Of a stretch of DNA of 64,000 nucleotides, positions 31,915 through 44,530 are shown one piece after another (the first letter of the stretch is position 1; each line of letters starts with the position of its first letter). The stretch is from Proteles cristata cristata. Lineage: Eukaryota; Chordata; Mammalia; Carnivora; Hyaenidae. The DNA lies in the NCBI GenBank assembly GCA_017311185.1, contig JAESUZ010005092.1, positions 186,001 through 250,000 on the forward strand, in the 5' to 3' direction. Both the position numbers and the translations under genes were made by a program. The notes below the pieces were generated by a model. That model was given only the letters and a program-made list of their open reading frames with translations, ran no database searches and had not been told where the DNA came from.

Positions 31915-33195
31915 TTATTTTTATATATAATATATTTATTTATTGTTAAATTTACATCCAAGTTAGTGAGCATGTTGTGTAATAATGATTTCAGGAGAAG
32001 ATTCCAGTAATTCACTCCCTACATATTATACCCAGTGCTCATCCCAACAAGTGTCTTCCTTAATGCCCCTTACCCATTTAGCCCATCCCCCACCCATAAC
32101 CCCTCTAGGAACCCTGTTTGTTCTCTGTATTTAAGAGTTGCTTATGTTTTGTCCCCCTCCCTGTTTTTATATTATTTTTGCTTCCTCTGTTCATCTGTTT
32201 TGTATCTTAAATTCCACATATGAATGAAGTCATATGATATTTGTCTTTCTCTGACCGACTAATTTCACTCAATGTAATACACTCTAGTTCCATCCATGTT
32301 GTTGCAAGTGGCAAGATTTCATTCTTTTTGATTGCTGAGTAATACTCCATTGTATATATACACCACATCTTCCTTATCTAGTCATCTGTTGATGGACATT
32401 TGGACTCTTTCCATACTTTGGCTATTGTTGATAGTACTGCTATAAACATTGGGGTCATGTGCCCTTTTGAAACAGCACACCTGTATCTTTGGATAAAGAT
32501 CTAGTAGAGCAATTTCCGGGTCATAGGGGAGTTCTATTTTTAATTTTTCGAGGAACCTCCATACTGTTTGCCTGCTTTCTCCTCTAGGATTTTAATGGCT
32601 TCCTGTTTCACATTTAGGTCTTTCATCCGTTTTGAGTTTAGTTTTGTGTATGGTGTAAGACAGTGGTCCAGGTTCATTCTTCTGCCTGTCTTTATCCAGT
32701 TTTCCTAGCACCATTTGCTGAAGAGACTGTTGTTAATCCATTGGATATTCTTTCCTGCTTTGTCAAAGGAAAGGGGGTGATGGACATGGAGGAGGGCACT
32801 TGTTGGGATGAGCACTGGGTGTTATATGTAAACCAACTTGACAAAAAACTATTTAAGGAAAAAAAAAGAGTAGTTTGCCATATGTTTGTGGGTCCATTTC
32901 CAGGTTCTCTATTCTGTTCCAATGATCTGAGTGTGTTTTCGTGACAGTACCATACTGTCTTGATGATTACAGCTTTGTAGTATATCTTGAAGTCTGAGAT
33001 TGTGATGCCTCCAGCTTTGATTTTCTTTTTCACGATTGCTTTGGCTATTCCGGGTCTTTTCTGGCTCCATACAAATTTTAGGATTGTTCTTGCTCTGTGA
33101 AGAATGCTGGTGTTATTTTGATAAGGATTGCATTGAATATGTAGATTACTTTGGGTAGTATCAACATTTTAACAATATTTGTTCTTCCATGGATT
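31915..33195 (-). mobile_element. Older carnivore L1, antisense, rearranged
   Basis: Inverted 3' UTR ('caagttagtgagcatgttgt', 'tacccagtgctcatcccaac') and ORF2 3' part. At about 32572 the sequence jumps from 'cctccatactgtttg' to 'cctgctttctcctctag', skipping about 0.5 kb of ORF2 that the 8-kb copy retains. A 100-bp L1 piece in the opposite direction lies at 32767-32870. Confidence 0.88.
32767..32870 (+). mobile_element. 100-bp L1 3' terminus inserted in an L1
   Basis: Reads 'ggacatggaggagggcactt', 'gggatgagcactgggtgtta', 'aaccaacttgacaaaaaact' and a short A run. This is the 3' end of a young L1, in sense, inside an antisense L1. The host sequence resumes at 'agtagtttgccatatgtttg'. Any duplication is too short to be sure (AAAG). 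Confidence 0.85.
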
Positions 33196-33510
33196 GGTCC
33201 CGTCTTAAAGACGCAAAGATAAAGTAATACAGATTTCCAAAAAGACATAGTACACAGGCAATTTATTACAAATCATATCAGTCCAATGATCACCCTAGCT
33301 ATCCACCATCAATTTGATATGGAGAGAAACAAAACCTTTCATTTTCATGATTTGTCACTAAATACCAACCACTTTTGAGTATTTAGTATTAAGTACCATT
33401 CCATAATCTTCCATATATTCTCTGCTGCCTTTTAATTTTAATGTCAAGTATTAACATTTTTATGTGACAAATTTTTTTCAAATCATTAAAAAATTCTCAT
33501 GGTATAGAAG
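33196..33510. other. Anonymous AT-rich DNA
   Basis: No recognised element. Confidence 0.5.
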
Positions 33511-33640
33511 CATAGAATATATTTTAAAAGTGTTATTTATGTAAGTAATCTGTACACCTAATGGAGGGCTAGAACTCATGACCCTGAGATCAAGAGTCAC
33601 ATGCTCTTCCAACTGAGCCAGCCGGGCACTCTGGAAACAT
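33511..33640 (-). mobile_element. Short old-type CanSINE without CT block
   Basis: Reads 'taagtaatctgtacacctaa', 'actcatgaccctgagatcaa' and 'gctcttccaactgagccagc'. This is the short carnivore tRNA SINE form, without the long purine stretch, seen again at 48112. It is diverged and probably from an older wave. Confidence 0.8.
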
Positions 33641-35865
33641 AAAATATTAATAGGGATTTTACAACTTTTATCTCCTTGAATCATTATTCAATGAAATGTT
33701 AGGTTACCAGATAACTATAAAACAAGTTATGGCAAATTGTTGAAGTAGAAATGGATTACCAATGGGGAGAGGGTGGGATCCCTAATGTCCAGCCTTATCC
33801 TCTGTGGGCCCTGAAGCTTCCCACTGGAACCTCAGAGAAAACATAGTTCTACATTTGAGCTTTCGATTTCACAGATGGGAAAACTATGGCTGAGAGGGGG
33901 AGCATAGTCAGCTCAAGGGCACATACATGGCCAGTTACCCCCAGAAGGAGACTGACACCTGGGCTTCTGGACTTGGTTCTTCGATGGAGTTTTTTTCTTT
34001 TTTTCACTTTGCTAGATTAGCCTAAACCCAAATTTTTGTTTTGTTTGATTTTTTCCCCTCCTCGCTAATAAGGTGAGAGTTATAGGTGTTCTCTGCTGGG
34101 TGGGTGGAAGAATGTTTTTCAACCAGAAAGTTCAGGTTCAAATGTGTATCTCATGTTCTCATCCTGTCTCAAACATGTGCCAGCTGCTAAAATAATTCCA
34201 TCATTCTGCTCCAGTCATTCCTAGGTGAGGATACTGGGACTCAGAAGGATTAAGTGATATACCTTCTATCCATTTTCAGCTCAATCAGCAAATGTCTCTT
34301 CCCATTCAAAGAGATGAAAACCTTTTTCTTGTCTCAGTGTGGGGACAGTTGAAAAAGAGTCAGAGAAAATATGAAGATTTCTCATGGATAGAAACGCAGT
34401 CAGCCAACATTTCATGCTTGTTGGATTATATTAGAGGAAAGGCATGCTTTCCTAGAAATTGATTTAAAATGATTACTAAATTCTTCAAGACTTCTCTTAG
34501 AGCAGGTGGGATTAGTGATTAGGGTATACAGTAAGAAGCCAGCTTGGGAAGGATGAGGACTATCTCTAAAACCCGAAGGAAGGAGGATCTACCCCAGGTC
34601 AGCACTGAGAGTCAGCACTTCCTTCCTGGGAAGGAAGCATGGACTGGTTTCAAGTTCACGTCTTCTTCCTATTCACTCACTACACGCCTACTGAGGAAGT
34701 TGTTCTTCCTTCAGAGGGAGGATCCAGTCATTCTTCACAAATCTACCCTAGATGCTGCTGTGTGTACCAGGGTCAGTACTCAGCTGGTACACACCTGTTG
34801 TGATTGGCCAGGGTGGATGGCATACCTGTCATTAGATATTCTCAATAGTCACCGTGGTATAAATACCAGGATCAGTCAGGATTCTGGTACCTATAGGGAG
34901 CTAAGCTAGATAAGCAAGATCACTTATAGAATTTTTAACTAAATAATTGTGATCCGGATGCTGTAGCAAGCGATGGAACCATAATGCAAAACCCTTCCTG
35001 TCTGGCTTCTGTGGCCCCACGCTCTTCAGCACCGTGTGCCGTGTTTCAAGTGATGAAAAGCATTTTTCAATTTGATGGGTTTCATCTGCATTTTATTAGT
35101 CTATTTCTGGAAAAAATACCATTTGTACATCATTTTGCTTGCAGACTTGTCTTTATTATTCCTCTCCCCACCTCACGTGGTGGGCCGAGGATTTGATTTT
35201 CTCTCGGCTTTTGGCACATTTCTCATCCTCTCTCAGAGCAATTTACCCTCCGTGACAGTCCATCCGTCTCCCCTGCCCCCACTTATGAATACTTTGCCTT
35301 TTCCAATTTTCCTTATTTCCTTTTAATATCATCCACCTAGTCTTCCCTGACCTTTTCTGACTCTTCGTATGTGCCGTTGTTCTTCGCCACACGGTGTGAT
35401 TGGTTGAAATCCTGCAGATGCCCTGACCATATTTCTCTCCTAACTTGCCCTGTCACTCTCTCTTAACTGCCTCATTGACCTTTAGTTGTATTTTAGCGGT
35501 TTGTGTTTTTGTCTTATTAAAAAGAAAAAAAAAGAAAAGAAAACTACAAACATTAAATGCACAGCCATCGTCTGAGTGTTAGCATTTGAGAGGGTGTCTG
35601 GCTGTGTATCTCCCTTCTTGCACCTGTTGGAGCTGGAGGGAGTGACCACGTGGACCCCTGACTTTCAGGAGCCACCTCTGAAGCTTGTGCAGATTTTTAG
35701 ATGAGCAAGTTGGTCATTGTTGATGAGTGTCACCATGGGAGAAGTGTGATTATTCCTGTATATCAGGGGTAAAGAACTAGATAGTAAAATGTTCAGCTTC
35801 TCAAGCCATTTGGTTTCTGTTGCAATTACACAATTCTGCTGTTGTGCAAAAGTGATCAAAGACGA
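33641..35865. other. Anonymous DNA with a possible MIR
   Basis: More than 2 kb with little recognisable. The stretch 33850-33975 ('atttcacagatgggaaaact', 'ctcaagggcacatacatggc', 'acacctgggcttctggac') is probably an inverted MIR. A plus-strand frame of 121 codons (34544-34909) has no recognisable features. An A-rich run lies at 35520-35540. Confidence 0.45.
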
Positions 35866-35965
35866 CCCATAAAGAAATAGGCAAGGCTATGTTCCAATAA
35901 AACTTTATTAACAGAAACAGGCAGTGGGCCAGATTCGGCTCGGAACCTTAGCTTGTTGACTTTTG
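35866..35965 (+). mobile_element. hAT-Charlie MITE, MER1-like, partial
   Basis: Reads 'atgttccaataaaactttat', 'aacaggcagtgggccagatt' and 'agcttgttgacttttg', the 3' third of the family seen at 49617. Confidence 0.7.
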
Positions 35966-36274
35966 TTTTAGAGTAATTTTATCTTCTAGCTTCTTACTTT
36001 TCCTTGTTTATTTGTGCATTTGTTTGCTGGGATGTGTCTTTTCAGGCATAGGTTAGCAGTCTATCCTGGGATACTCTCAGAGGTTACCTTGTGAGGGAGA
36101 GAGCCAGGGGAAAGGGAATTTGGTACAATGAGGTGTCATGTGCTGTTTTGGGGCACTGACAGAGAGGGACCCTCACTCATGCTGGAGGAACCTGGCCTCT
36201 TTTTTGTGTTGGAGGTACCCTGAGTTGTGAGATGGGAGATTTAGTTCTGATGCTGGATATTTTGCTTAGGAGTT

Positions 36275-36400
36275 GGATATTTTGGATAACTCACTTCACG
36301 TCTTTGGATTTCACTGTTCTTATCTGCAAAATGGGATTATTATTAATGCCATGATCCTTATTATTATTAAATGTAATAAGATTTTATTTTACATCTCTGA
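36275..36400 (+). mobile_element. MIR relic
   Basis: Reads 'aactcacttcacgtctttgg' and 'tcttatctgcaaaatgggat' followed by an ATT-rich stretch; MIR core in sense. Confidence 0.6.
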
Positions 36401-38030
36401 TGATCAGTTGCTGACTGGCACAAGGCTTTCTAACTTAAGGGAATTGTTGTCTTTTCATAGCTCGAGGATAATGTAGTATATAAATTATAATGAAGACATC
36501 ATGTAAGAGAAAATCCAAAAGTAGGGATTATGATATAGGTGTTTATTTTTCTCTCAACCAGTTGTCTGGGGCTAATATGGTAGCTTCAGGAAGTGAATTG
36601 GGGCTTGAGATCCTGCCACCTTTCTGTCCCACTACTCAGTATATGGATTTCATCCTCAAGTTTGCTTCATGGTATCACTAAGACCACTGTAGTTCTAGCC
36701 ATCACACTCACATCCCAAGCATCAGATCAGAGGAAGGGGAAAATGCAAAAAAGAAGTCTTTTAAAAAACCTTCCTGGAAACTCCACAAAAATGAATTCCA
36801 TTTATGTGCCAGTAGCCCCTCTCATCTTCCAGGAAATAAAACGTTTTAGCTTGGCACATTGCATCTCTCTGTAATATGTAGTATAAAAGGGAAAATGGAT
36901 ATTAGGAGGTCAGATAGCAGTGTCTGCCATATAGGGGCCCAAGGAGAGATGTAGATAGATGCCCCAAACCGCATCTGTGTCATAGCCTGTCTAGCTCACC
37001 TTTGACATTTTTCCCAACAACAAAAGAGATGAGTTTATATAATGGACAGTGTAATTATATTATGATGTATTTCATTAAGAAGGAATTCTACAAATCATCC
37101 CATTTCCCTTGGCGTTTCTTACTATAGACACCAGAATCTTAACTGATCCTAGTATGCATATCAGGGCTACTATTAAAAAATTAACAATGGGTCTGTCATA
37201 GTCTTGACCATTTAGAACAGATGCCAGCCAGTAAGATAAAGAAGTGTATACCAATTGCTTTCAAGTAATACATGGGAAGGATTTGTGAAAAATGATCGAA
37301 GCCTCATTCTGGAATAAAAGCTATTTACCATGCACACTTGATAGAAACGAACCAGAAAGATACATCAAGGGTGATATCAGTCTATAGGCCCTCCTTAGGA
37401 GAAGGCTGGTGGTAACTCTCAGCACTGGCCTAGGGTGGTTCTTCTTCCCTTAGGTTTTAGGGATCATCTGCATTTCCCAAATTGACTTCTGGCAATAGGC
37501 TCTAATAATGAATCTCACCTGCTCAGAGAAATCTTTAAGGAGTTGGTCATTTTTAAATTGATTTTCATGGAAAGCAACCTTTTTCTCTAATATAATCCAA
37601 TGAGTGCAGAATGCAGACTCTGTCCCTATCAATAGGAGATTTTCATATTTTTCAGACTCTTTTTCACCAGAATGCTCAGGTCCATGACAACGGCCCCTAC
37701 ACTGTGCCAAAGGAAGAGGGTCTTCATTGCCTTGAATAGGAAGGGACATGTGCAGATGGAGTTCTGAACCAAAAGTAGATTCCCCCATTGTTCTGCATGC
37801 ATATGATGAGAATGAGATAGTGTTGTACTTCCTGTGCATTCCCATTAGATAGCCCCACTCTCCACCTGCTCCCAGCAGGGGCAGCTCTGGAACTGCTGTC
37901 TAAGAGAGCACAGCACTGTGTGGGGGGCTTACCTGAGTTGAACAGGACAGCCACCCAAATAATATATCTACAGTAGCAGTGCTTTCAGCCTTCCTCAGAC
38001 CACCAAAGTAAGTCTTGTACTTTCCTGCTC
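36401..38030. other. Anonymous non-coding DNA
   Basis: No gene or repeat recognised in 1.6 kb. A minus-strand frame of 131 codons (37450-37845) has no recognisable features. Confidence 0.5.
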
Positions 38031-38125
38031 AATTCTTTTTTTTTTTCAATAGTTTATTGTCAAGTTGGTTTTCATATAATACCCAGTGCTCATCCCCACA
38101 AGTGCCCTCCTCCATGACCATTCTT
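38031..38125 (-). mobile_element. Extremely short L1 3' end
   Basis: Only about 85 bp of inverted L1 3' UTR ('atagtttattgtcaagttgg', 'acccagtgctcatccccaca') follow a T run; flanking ATTCTT repeats may be the duplication. Confidence 0.8.
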
Positions 38126-38282
38126 GACTTATTTGTTTATTTTTCCTGATTGAAGAGTCAGGAAAGCAGAGTTTGGGGTTGGAGAGACAAGGGAGAGAGA
38201 GAGAGAAAAAAAAATCAGGAATGGCTAGGAGGGGAAAAACAGAATTTTGTTTTTGTTTCTCTTTCTCTCTCTCTCTCTCGGT

Positions 38283-38520
38283 TTGGTTTTGCTTTTTTTT
38301 ATGTTTATTTTTGACACAGAGAGACACAGAGCATGAGTGGGGGAGGGGCAGAGAGAGAGAGGGAGACACAAAATCGGAAGCAGGCTCCAGGCACTGAGCT
38401 GGCTGTCAACACAGAGCCTGACGTGGGGCTCAAACCCATGAACTGTGAGATCATGACCTGAGCTGAAGTCGGAGGCTTAACCAACTGAGCCACCCAGGTG
38501 CCCCTGATTTTGTTTTTTAA
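38283..38520 (-). mobile_element. CanSINE, full length
   Basis: Antisense copy ending 'agccacccaggtgcccc' at 38504. Flanking TTTGGTTTTGCTTTTT and TGATTTTGTTTTTTAA are a diverged duplication. Confidence 0.9.
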
Positions 38521-39089
38521 AGTCAACCTGGACTACATTTGGATCCCATTCATGCTTTTTGAGAAATGCAGGGTTTTTTTGTTTTTGTTTTTGTTTTTTT
38601 GTTTTTTTTACATTTGGTTGTTGGATTGTCCTTTTTAGTCATGGCACTCTTCACAAATAAACTATGAAGAACCCATACAATCAAGCTTATATCTTAATAA
38701 GAAGTAAACCTTTCTCTTATTAAAGAAGCAATACATATTTTTTGTAGAAATTGATGAAATTAGAGGGGATGACTGCCAGATCTTTAAGAAGTTGCTATTT
38801 CCATGTGTGGCTTCCTTGTTTTGGTGCACAAGCAAGTGGACTTGGAGTAGATCTTTTTTTAAGGAAGAGTTACTCAGATTATACAAAGATTATACAAATG
38901 GAGGACTTAGTGGCTACTTCTCATCCTTGGGAAAAGGTATAAGACAACCTACCTTTTGTCACCTGAAGAGACAGCTCTTTGGGGATATCCTTTGATATGC
39001 TTGATTGTGCTTTAGAAAAGGTGGATCCATTTGCAAAGGGGCAAAGGAGCCTTTGGGAAGAAAGGGGTCAAAGCCTTAGAGATTTCCTA

Positions 39090-40140
39090 AGGAAATGTAA
39101 TTGACATATAACCATGTGTAAGTTTCAGGTGTACATGTTGATTTGACACAAATATTATTTTTTAAAAATGTCTAGTTTTGAGGTAGAGAGAGAGAGACAG
39201 AGAGAGACTGCACTCATGCATGTGATTGGGGGAGGGGCAGAGAAAGAAAGAGAGAAATAATCTCAAGCAGGCTCCACACAGTCAGTGCAGAGCCTGATGC
39301 AGGGATTGAACTCAGGAACCGTGAGATCGTCACCTGAGCCCAAATCAAGAGTCAGACACTTAATGGACTGAGCCACTGAGCCCCCTTGATTTGACACATT
39401 TATATACTGTAATGTGATTGCCCTTAGGGGTTTAGCTAACACCACTCCCATGTCACATAATTATCATTTCTTTTTTGTTGTAAGAATAATTAAGATCTAG
39501 AGTCTTAGCGTGTTTGATGTTTGTAATTCAGTAATATTGTCTATAATCATTATATTTTACACTTAATCTACAGGATTTATTTATCTACTAGCTGCAAGTT
39601 TGTATCTTTAAACAATATCTCTCTTATTTACCCACCCCCAAGCCCCTGGCAACCACCATTATACTCTCTGTTTTTATGAATTCAGTTTTTTTTAGTGATA
39701 TCATACAGGATTTGTGTTTCCCTAAATTGCCTCACTTAGCATAATCTCCTTAAGGACCATCCATATTGTTTCAAATGGTAGTAGACATTTTTTTCTCATG
39801 GCTAATATTCCATCCCACATCTTCTTTATCCACTCATCTGTTGACGGACACTTGGGTTGTTTCTGTATCTTGGCTACTGTGATCAAGGTTGCAATGAATG
39901 TGGGAATGCAGATATCTCTTTGAGATCCTGCTTTCAATTCTTTTGGATAAATACCCAAAAGTGGGATTGTTGGATCATATGGTAGACCTATTTTTAATTT
40001 TTTGAGGACCCTCCATATTATTTTCCATAGTGGCTGCATCAATTTGCATTCCCACTAAGAGTGCATAAGCATTTCTTTTTCTCCACATTCTCACCAACAC
40101 TTGTTAGAAGATAACAATAGTTATTCTAACAGGTGTGATG
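39090..40140 (-). mobile_element. Old L1 3' region, antisense, split by a SINE
   Basis: The plus strand reads 'aattgacatataaccatgtg', 'gcccctggcaaccaccatta', 'gttgacggacacttgggttg', 'attgttggatcatatggtag' and 'tcaccaacacttgttag'. A minus-strand frame at 39722-40042 is the decayed end of ORF2. Confidence 0.85.
39138..39398 (-). mobile_element. CanSINE in old L1, TSD 13 bp
   Basis: Duplications TTGATTTGACACA at 39138-39150 and 39386-39398. The head complement is degraded to 'gagccactgagccccc'. Confidence 0.9.
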
Positions 40141-41080
40141 TGAATCTAGATGCTTCCTTTTGAGGTTCAAAGTTAGTAGACACTTTTGGATGTGTTGCAG
40201 TGGTCCACGGGGAGGTGCAGTGATTGGAAAGAAGAGCCAGGTTTCCACATTTCAGGAGAGATGGGAGTCTGGATGGTGATGCAGCCCGGAACAAAGACTC
40301 TGCTTGTGAATGTGAACTACAGACCTGGAACCCTGGGCCCCCACATGTGGAGTATATTAGTTGAGGTACTATGGAGGGAAGGAGTGGTCCTTCCTCAAAA
40401 GATGCCTTTGACTTGAGCAAAGATGTGAGGCAGGGAGAGGCTCAACGGGGCCACATCAAGATGAGCAGACCCCAATTTTAGCAGCAACAGAAGACCAGTG
40501 CTTGTCAAGGTTTTCTCTCTCTCTCTTTACATAGTGGCTATGTAAGTCTGATGATTCCTGGACCATTCAGGAAGGGGGTCATGTCTGGGCTTGAGACAAT
40601 GGGCATTCTATTAATGTGGGAATGTGTGAGTGATTTACTGACTTAATCACTGTAACCTAGAACTTATGTGTACCCTAGCCTGGCAGGGTGGTTCATACCC
40701 AGCTGCCTCAGAAAATAAACCTGAGAAGAAAATTCACAAGACCTACCTATGATAATTATTATAATACCTCAGCATATACCGTCTTCTAGATTTTTCTGTC
40801 ATTATACACATATGATGGAGCCTATTGTTTTTTAAAAAGCTGGTTTTCAATTAATAATACTTTATAAATACATCTCTTATCAATGAATATCTTAGCATTA
40901 GTTGTAATAGCTGAAAACATCTTTCTTTTAGGTAACATATTTTATATACTGAAGGTATACTAATGCTTTTTTCTCTATTTAATAAAGACAATTACATTAC
41001 GTTATGTTACATTACATTATATTACCCTGCTTAACTGTGGACCTGAGTTCAGGAAGAAGTACAGGGCAAGTACAGGGTCA
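40141..41080. other. Anonymous non-coding DNA
   Basis: No gene recognised. A TTACATTA-type low-complexity run lies at 40990-41023. Confidence 0.5.
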
Positions 41081-41084
41081 GAGT

Positions 41085-41295
41085 AGTGACTTTGGATTCA
41101 GGATGACCTTGGCATTATTTCTGGATCTGCTGAGTACATGCTATATGATGTTAGAGAATTCGTTTTACTTCTCTTACCTTGAGTTTACCAGCATAAAAAT
41201 ATTTATAATAACTTCAACTTCATAGTGTTGTGAAGATTTGATTATATGAAGCATGTAAACTTCTAAGCACATGGCCTGACAAGAGTAGTTATATA
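41085..41295 (+). mobile_element. MIR relic
   Basis: Reads 'gtgactttggattcaggatg', 'cttaccttgagtttaccagc', 'catagtgttgtgaagatttg' and 'cttctaagcacatggcctga'. Confidence 0.75.
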
Positions 41296-42587
41296 GCCAT
41301 GAGCAGGTGTAATTCATTCATGCACTAGTGCATTTACTGAATAGTGATAGAATTTCAGCCACAAAGACAAATTCTCAGGCTATGAAATGTGAATATGGAC
41401 CCATCCTTGCCCTCAGGAAGCTCACCAGTAAATGAGAACATAGTTACAGAACAAAGAGATAGGAGCTGTGATTTTGAGTGATGCTCACTGGACCAGGGGG
41501 TGCTTAGGCTTTCTGTATGGCTGTGTCATGTAAAGGACACAGTTGTCATGCACTCTTACTCCCTCTTTTCCCCAGGAAACAGAAGAAATCAGCATCAGCC
41601 TTACAACTGTGTCCACTGTTTGCTTGCTCTGTGACTCACCACCCCTTCTACTTCCCCTTACCTGCTCTTCCATATTTGCTAGAGGAATTGTTCAAGGCCA
41701 AAAAGAGACTCAGTGTTCTGATGTCTGGAGCAGCCATGCTAGCCAATGGTCCATGAACACACCTGACAGACAGTGATCATAGGAAGGAAATTACCAGAAC
41801 AGAGTCCCATGAAGGGCCCTTCGGAGTTCTTAAGCCAGGGAAGAGGTCTGTAACTCAACTGAGAAATGGAAGCCCCATAGCGAATTCTTGTTTTTCTTGA
41901 GGCAGATGGTTTCTGGCACCCAGGAGATAACCTGTGGGACATTTGGAGGAGATTTAGAACAATCAGTTGCATGCACACTGCATTATTATTTGTACCAAGG
42001 AGATTCCATTTGATAAATCCCATTTCTATTTGAGAAGGAGGGAGAGGCTATTGTTTTTGTTTGACAACTAAAGATGAATTGATCCACCTGGTGCAAGAGG
42101 GATGTTGGGGATAAGATAAACATGAGAGCTGGAACACAATACTGGTGTAGCTGCACCTAACGAGGGACTTTCTGGCCTTCATCTCAAGAGTGAGGATTGA
42201 GTAGGGAGTCTTATACTTTGCTTTATTTCACTCCTATTGGATAGACAGAAGGACTGGGATTGTGGTCTTGCATCTAGCAGGAGCTCTGGAATATCTACCT
42301 AGAGATCACAGCCTGAGGGATGGTGTTTCTTTGGACAGGGCCACTTTCACCATACACAGTGTGTGTTTCACAGCTGATGTGGCAAAGAAGTTTGTGCTTT
42401 TGGGCCAGTGTGGGTTTATTCAGATTAGCCACCCAGATCATTGCACTGACATAGATTCAAGGGCCATATTCAGGCTCAGTGGGTTAGAAGATCAGGCTTG
42501 TTTGGTGAGTCCATCACAGACACAGGAATCAGCAATAGTGGTACCTATTGAGGGATACATAACATAGGTATAGAAGTATTGTAGAGG
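41296..42587. other. Anonymous non-coding DNA
   Basis: About 1.3 kb without a recognised repeat or gene; overlapping frames on both strands near 41485-42023 and 42262-42567 lack recognisable protein features. Confidence 0.5.
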
Positions 42588-42854
42588 CTCTTTACGCTTT
42601 TTTATTTTTATTTTTATTTAAAAAAATTTTTTTAAATGTTTTATTTATTTTTAGGAGAGAGAGAGAGACAGTGTGAGCAGGGGAGGGTCAGAGAGAGGGA
42701 ATCACAGACTGAAACAGGCTCCAGGCTCTGAGCTGGCAGTCAGCACAGAGCCCGACGCGGGGCTCGAACCCACGAACCGCGAGATCATGACCCAAGCGAA
42801 AGTTGGACTCTTAACCAACTAAACCACCCAGGCGCCCCTCTTTACGCTTTTTTA
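42588..42854 (-). mobile_element. Young CanSINE, perfect 17-bp TSD
   Basis: Duplications CTCTTTACGCTTTTTTA at 42588-42604 and 42838-42854. The body has the 'gctggcagtcagcacagagc' form with intact CpGs ('cacgaaccgcgagatcatga'), pointing to a recent insertion. First of six antisense SINEs in 2.2 kb. Confidence 0.96.
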
Positions 42855-43051
42855 AAACTTTATTTTGAGAGACAGGGAGAGAGTGAGATAGCAGGAGAGG
42901 AGCAGAGAGAGGGGGAGAGAGAATCCCAAGTAGGTTTTCTGCCATCAGCAGGGAGCCCAGTGTGGGGCTCGAACTCACGAACTGTGAGATGATGGCTTGA
43001 GCTGATACCAAGTGTTGGATGCTTAACCGACAGAGCCACTTTGGTGCCCTG
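42850..43051 (-). mobile_element. CanSINE, older, abutting a younger one
   Basis: Antisense copy ending 'agagccactttggtgccctg'. The younger SINE has inserted at the start of its tail region: the shared 'acgctttttta' is the younger copy's target. Confidence 0.88.
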
Positions 43052-43476
43052 AGATGTTTTATATATTATAAGAAATAATTCTGAATCCATTAGAGATGCT
43101 TTGTACAGTCAAGATTTCTGCTTAGGAAGTGAAAGGAGTGATGAACAAACATATCTAATAGACACAGGATTATTCTTTCTAACATATAAAGAACTCCTGG
43201 AAATCAGTAAGAAAGACAACCCAATAGAAAAACAGAAAAAGTGTGCACCTACAGAAGAAAATAAAGACTCCTAAAACATATTTGAAAAATTGCATACCCC
43301 CTCTTAATAACCAGGGAAATACAAACTCAAATGATATCTTTTTGAAAACCTCTCAGGTTAGCAAACATTAGAAAGTGATCAAGTCCAGAGTTGGATGGAT
43401 TGTGAGGACATAGGAAGAGTCGTATAGTATAGTTGGAAGTACAGATTGGCCATCTTTATGGGAGGTGTTTTGGTAG

Positions 43477-43731
43477 TACCTATTAGAATTGAAAAAGCTT
43501 TTTTGATGTTTATTTATCTTTGAGAGAGAGAGACACACACACACAGAGTGCGAGCAGGAGAGGGGCAGAGAGAGAGGGAGATGCAGAATCCGAAGCAGGC
43601 TCCAGGCTCTGAGCTGTCAGCACAGAGCCCAATGTGGGGCTTGAACTCACGAACTATGAGATCATGACCTGGGGTGAAGTCGGCCGCTTAACTAACTGAG
43701 CCACCCCGGTGCCCCATTACCTAATAGAATT
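43477..43731 (-). mobile_element. CanSINE in old L1, TSD 14 bp
   Basis: Duplications TACCTATTAGAATT (43477-43490) and TACCTAATAGAATT (43718-43731) differ at one base. An ACACACACAC run lies in the purine stretch. Confidence 0.93.
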
Positions 43732-44080
43732 TTAATGAACATACCCTTTAACCCAGAAATGCCAATTCAAAATTTTTGTTCTTGAGATATATTTATACAG
43801 TTGAATAAATATGTATGAGGATACTCCTTGCAGAATTGTTCACGATTGTGAAAAGCCATTAACAACCCCAACACTCCTCACATGGAAAAGGATTAAATAA
43901 TTTAATAGATTCATTATATGAATATAGTTCTTTAGACTAATGAAATAGATATACAGATGTACAGACTGGGAAGATCTCTAAGGTATAAAGTGAAAACAAA
44001 GTTATTTTGCATGAAATATATGTAGTATCAAGTCATTAATTATTTTTTGACATCAAAAACTATATTCATGTATGTAATAT

Positions 44081-44291
44081 ATAAGTATATATATATTTAA
44101 AAATTTTTAAAGTGTATTTTTGAGAGAGAGAGATATTGAGAACGTGAGTGAGGAGAGGCAGAGAGAGGGAGACACAGAATCTGAAGCAGGCTCCAGGCTC
44201 CAAGATGTCAGAAGAGCCCTGTGTGGAGCTCAAACCCATGAACTGTGAGTTCGTGACGTGACTGAGCCACCCAGGTGCCACATAAGTATAT
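44081..44291 (-). mobile_element. CanSINE, first of three stacked at one target
   Basis: A diverged antisense copy, missing part of the head (…gtgacgtgactgagccacc). It lies between two copies of ATAAGTATATAT (from 44081 and from 44282). Confidence 0.87.
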
Positions 44292-44530
44292 ATATATATA
44301 TATATTTTAAATGTTTTATTTATTTCTAGGAGAGAGAGAGAGACAACATGAGCAGGGGAGGGTCAGAGAGAGAGGGAGTCACAGACTGAAACAGGCTCCA
44401 GGCTCTGAGCCGGCAGTCAGCACAGAGCCCGACGCGGGGCCCGAACCCACGAACCGCGAGATCATGACCCAAGCGAAAGTCGGACGCTTAACCGACTAAG
44501 CCACCCAGGCGCCCCCTCATAAGTATATTT
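44281..44530 (-). mobile_element. Young CanSINE, second of three stacked
   Basis: Flanked by CATAAGTATATAT (44281-44293, continuing as a TA run) and CATAAGTATATTT (44518-44530). The body keeps intact CpGs ('cacgaaccgcgagatcatga', 'cggacgcttaaccgacta') and matches the young subfamily. Confidence 0.94.
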
